NCBI GenBank assembly: GCA_031287585.1
Contig: JAITST010000098.1
Location: forward strand, 1-7,258
DNA: 7,258 bases
Reading direction: 5' to 3'
DNA from: Planctomycetaceae bacterium
GTDB lineage: Bacteria; Planctomycetota; Planctomycetia; Pirellulales; Thermoguttaceae
The notes beneath the pieces were generated by a model that saw only the letters and a program-made list of their open reading frames with translations, did no database searches and was not told the origin of the DNA. The position numbers and the translations under genes were made by a program. Below, piece after piece: positions 5,018 through 7,258 of this stretch. Within the stretch, counting starts at the first letter, position 1. Every line of letters begins with the position of its first letter.

Positions 5018-5965
5018 ATGTCACCAAACATCAATCGGCGTGATTTTGTCAAAGCATCCGCACTTGGAGCGAGTATGGCAGGGGCTGTCGGGATGCCCAT
5101 GCTTGTAAACGCTGCTGCGGCACAGGAACAAAAACCGATAACAGCAAAACAACAGATTGCTTCCGGTACCATCGCCGGTCTGACCATCGGACGAATGTTG
5201 CTCGGCGGAAATCTGTTGACGCATTACACCCATTCACGCGACCTCCGGTACGTTTATAACCTTGCCGCCCACTACAACACGCCGGAGAAAATCTTTCAAA
5301 CCATGCGAATCGCCGAAGCACACGGGATCAATGCCGTAGTGATTCATACAGCAAAAGGCGTTGTCGATGGAATGAAAGAGTACAAGAAACAAGGCGGAAA
5401 AATCCAGTGGATTATCTGTCCGACCGCTCCGATCAACGAGGAAATGGCGGAATACACGCAATCGTGTCAAGAGTGCATTGATGCCGGTGTCGATGCTCTT
5501 TATCTCTGGGGCGTGCAGTCCGATGCCCTCATCAATAAGCCGCACCTGATTAAAAAGGCGGTGATGACGATGAAATCGTTCGGCGTTCCGGTCGGCGTTG
5601 CCGCTCATAAATTGGAAGCGATCGAGGTTTGCGAGCGGGAGAAAGTCAAATGCGATTTCTATCTGAAAACGTTCCACCACCATAACTATCCGAGTGCGAA
5701 ACTCAATCACGATTCGTCATGGTGCGATGACCCGAACAAGGTGATCGAGGTGATGGCGAAGGTGGAAAAGCCGTGGATTGCGTACAAAATTATGGCTGCC
5801 GGTGCCATTCCGCCGAAGAATGCTCTCGAATATGCGTTTGTCAACGGCGCGGACTTCGCGATATTTGGTATGTTCGACTACGAAATTGATGAAGACACAC
5901 GTCTCCTCAACGAAGTGCTTGCGCTCGACAAAGTGAAAAACAGAGCGCGCAAATGGTTCGGTTGA
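5018..5965 (+). CDS. Tat-exported TIM-barrel-like protein (aldo/keto reductase-like), function unknown
   Basis: 315 residues starting with a twin-arginine signal: NRRDFVK (6-12), a mild hydrophobic stretch, and a likely cleavage after VNAAAA (about residue 35). A Tat signal implies folding, often with cofactor, before export. The mature part alternates helices and short strands as in a TIM barrel: LTIGRMLLGGN (55-65), HSRDLRYVY (72-80), the strands NAVVIH, KIQWIICPTAP, DALYLWG and VPVGVAAHK, a KTFHHH cluster (217-222), KPWIAYKIMAAGAI (251-264) and ADFAIFGMFDYEIDED (278-293). The overall form recalls planctomycete exported proteins annotated loosely as aldo/keto reductase-like. I do not see a clear AKR Asp-Tyr-Lys-His tetrad, so no reaction is assigned. 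The HHH cluster and Lys257 are candidate active-site or metal-binding residues (inference). AGAAGGAG (5004-5011), 6 bases before ATG, is a strong ribosome-binding site. The Gfo/Idh/MocA gene follows after 30 bases, implying a shared task, plausibly on a sugar derivative in the periplasm. Confidence 0.75.
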   Translation: MSPNINRRDFVKASALGASMAGAVGMPMLVNAAAAQEQKPITAKQQIASGTIAGLTIGRMLLGGNLLTHYTHSRDLRYVYNLAAHYNTPEKIFQTMRIAEAHGINAVVIHTAKGVVDGMKEYKKQGGKIQWIICPTAPINEEMAEYTQSCQECIDAGVDALYLWGVQSDALINKPHLIKKAVMTMKSFGVPVGVAAHKLEAIEVCEREKVKCDFYLKTFHHHNYPSAKLNHDSSWCDDPNKVIEVMAKVEKPWIAYKIMAAGAIPPKNALEYAFVNGADFAIFGMFDYEIDEDTRLLNEVLALDKVKNRARKWFG

Positions 5966-5995
5966 TTGATCAGCATTTAACACACTCACATACCA

Positions 5996-7258
5996 ATGAT
6001 GAACAGACGTGATTTCATTTCTCACAGTGCGGCAATCGGTTCGGGGATAGCAATGGCGGCACCGTTGATTTCGGCGGCGGAGGATGTTGTTGCGCCATCA
6101 AAAAAACTCCGCATCGGACTTGCCGGCTGCGGCAGACAGGGACGAACGATTCTCAATGCCGGAATGAAAATTTCCGGTATGATGTTTGTTGCCGTTTGCG
6201 ATATTCTTCCGTCGGCATTGCGGTCAGCGAAGTTTTACCTCGAAGCAGAAGCGGAGGAAAACGACGAGAGTGTTACCGTTGCCGCCTACGCCGATTTCCA
6301 AGACATGATCGACCGTGAAAAAACGAATCTCGATGCCGTCGTGATTGCCACACCCGATTTTCTTCACGCCGCTCAAACACGCGAAGCACTCACTGCCGGA
6401 TTGCATGTCTATTGTGAACCGATGATGGCAACGAACGCCGAGGATGCACGCAGTATGATTAAATTGGCGGGCGACAAATCGCTGTTATTGCAGATCGGAT
6501 TTGAGCGGCGGAGCGATCCGCGGTACCGGCATGCGGTACAAAATCTGCTCACACCGGAATCGCTGCCGGTTCTGCTTGGCACAATCACGCATCTTGAAAC
6601 ACAGGCGAACCGCCGGATTCATTCCGAACTTGCCTGGGCAGAACGCGACACGCTTTCTTCGGCAATTCTCGAACGTTACGGTTATGAGTCGATGAGTCAA
6701 TACCGCAACTGGAAGCAGTACCGGAAATACGGGAACGGTCAGTGTGCCGGTTTTTTAGCGCAGCAACTCGACGTATTCGATTGGTTTTTCGGCATACGTC
6801 CGTTGCAGGCGGTCGTGTCCGGCGGACTTGATTACTACAAGTACGGCGATTGTTTCGATAACACGGCGGCACTGATTACCTATCCGTTTCCGAAGAGAAC
6901 GGTGCGTGCCGTCAGCCGTGCTTGGACGACCACCAGTGCTGCCGGAAGCATTCCGTTTGAACACATTTACGGGGCAAACGGTTCGCTGCAAACGTCGCTT
7001 AGTGACGAGTTTTTTCGTGTTTATGCCGAGCCGGGACTGGCGAAGTGGGGTGAGTTTGTCCGCCGCGGCGACCTGAAAAAAGCCGTTGCGGTTGATGAAA
7101 AGGAAGACCCGAACTTGGTCAAGGTGCGTGAAACGGGAAACGTTGTGCCGTATATGCTGCCGATGCAGCGTGAATCATCGGTCACTCGCCTTCATCTGGA
7201 AAACTTTGTCAATGCCGTGATTGGTAAGGAGAAATTGCACTGCTCCGGCGAAGACGCT
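5996..7258 (+). CDS. Tat-exported Gfo/Idh/MocA family protein, 3' end outside the window, EKP lysine missing
   Basis: 421 codons are open to the window edge. Two adjacent ATGs (5996, 5999) are possible starts; both give MNRRDF, a twin-arginine signal with a cut near ISAAE (25-29). The N-terminal Rossmann domain is clear: LRIGLAGCGRQGR (38-50, GxGxxG-type), VAVCD (65-69), VVIATPDFLHA (115-125) and VYCEPMMAT (138-146). The C-terminal Gfo/Idh half has IGFERRSDPRYRHA (167-180), LDVFDWFFGIRPLQAVVSGG (258-277) and IYGANGSLQT (324-333). Family members bind NAD(P) and oxidise or reduce sugars and related compounds. Here the signature E-K-P reads E-P-M (141-143), losing the lysine important for catalysis. 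In addition, the position where I expect a His three residues before the Asp of LDV holds Gln256 (less certain). The protein may therefore be a non-classical enzyme or a binding protein. No ribosome-binding site precedes it, unlike the three rightward genes before it. It lies 30 bases after the TIM-barrel gene, likely co-transcribed. Confidence 0.88.
   Translation, partial: MMNRRDFISHSAAIGSGIAMAAPLISAAEDVVAPSKKLRIGLAGCGRQGRTILNAGMKISGMMFVAVCDILPSALRSAKFYLEAEAEENDESVTVAAYADFQDMIDREKTNLDAVVIATPDFLHAAQTREALTAGLHVYCEPMMATNAEDARSMIKLAGDKSLLLQIGFERRSDPRYRHAVQNLLTPESLPVLLGTITHLETQANRRIHSELAWAERDTLSSAILERYGYESMSQYRNWKQYRKYGNGQCAGFLAQQLDVFDWFFGIRPLQAVVSGGLDYYKYGDCFDNTAALITYPFPKRTVRAVSRAWTTTSAAGSIPFEHIYGANGSLQTSLSDEFFRVYAEPGLAKWGEFVRRGDLKKAVAVDEKEDPNLVKVRETGNVVPYMLPMQRESSVTRLHLENFVNAVIGKEKLHCSGEDA

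Noticed and set aside
5234..5710. A 158-codon minus-strand frame inside the TIM-barrel gene
   Set aside because: It lies opposite a well-supported gene with a Tat signal and strong ribosome-binding site, and its translation looks like antisense of that coding strand.

Overview
The window looks like a chromosomal segment from a member of the Planctomycetota. Three things point there independently. First, a DUF1559-type prepilin-like protein is followed at once by a small carboxypeptidase-regulatory-like lipoprotein, a pairing that is massively paralogous in planctomycetes. Second, two Tat-exported enzymes with near-identical NRRDF leaders follow, one of them a Gfo/Idh/MocA protein. Third, the 5S rRNA is unusually short (about 109 nt), as known for planctomycetes. 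The base composition is more AT-rich than in many cultured planctomycetes, so I do not name a genus.

Layout: 1-385 is the 3' end of a 23S rRNA (E. coli numbering from about 2509), then a roughly 130-nt spacer with two hairpins and no tRNA, then a complete 5S rRNA (516-624) ending flush on a T8 run. 625-2260 is a visibly AT-rich block. It holds one signal-peptide protein of unknown function, whose 3' end looks frameshifted, and the wreck of a second exported protein resembling DUF1573-type tandem Ig-like domains. On the minus strand, 2262-2975 encodes a classical short-chain dehydrogenase/reductase, facing the wreck tail to tail. 2976-3399 is a divergent regulatory region with a good sigma70-like promoter on each strand. 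The rightward promoter carries a perfect 9-bp inverted repeat laid over its -10 box, followed by a 5'-UTR hairpin.

3400-4902 is a two-gene operon: the DUF1559 prepilin-like protein and the lipoprotein. It is closed by a strong intrinsic terminator (4941-4979). 5018-7258 is a second operon: a Tat-exported TIM-barrel-like protein, and a Tat-exported Gfo/Idh/MocA protein cut off by the window end.

Best leads: a G10 tract in codons 15-19 of the prepilin gene, just before the prepilin cleavage site, which could act as a phase-variation switch; the palindrome over that gene's -10; loss of the EKP lysine (E-P-M instead of E-K-P) in the Gfo/Idh/MocA protein; and a G-to-A change in the sarcin-ricin loop of the 23S rRNA. 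I see no CRISPR array, insertion sequence, phage module or recognisable defence system. The window does not contain a clearly new multi-gene system, only several unusual details in otherwise ordinary planctomycete genes.
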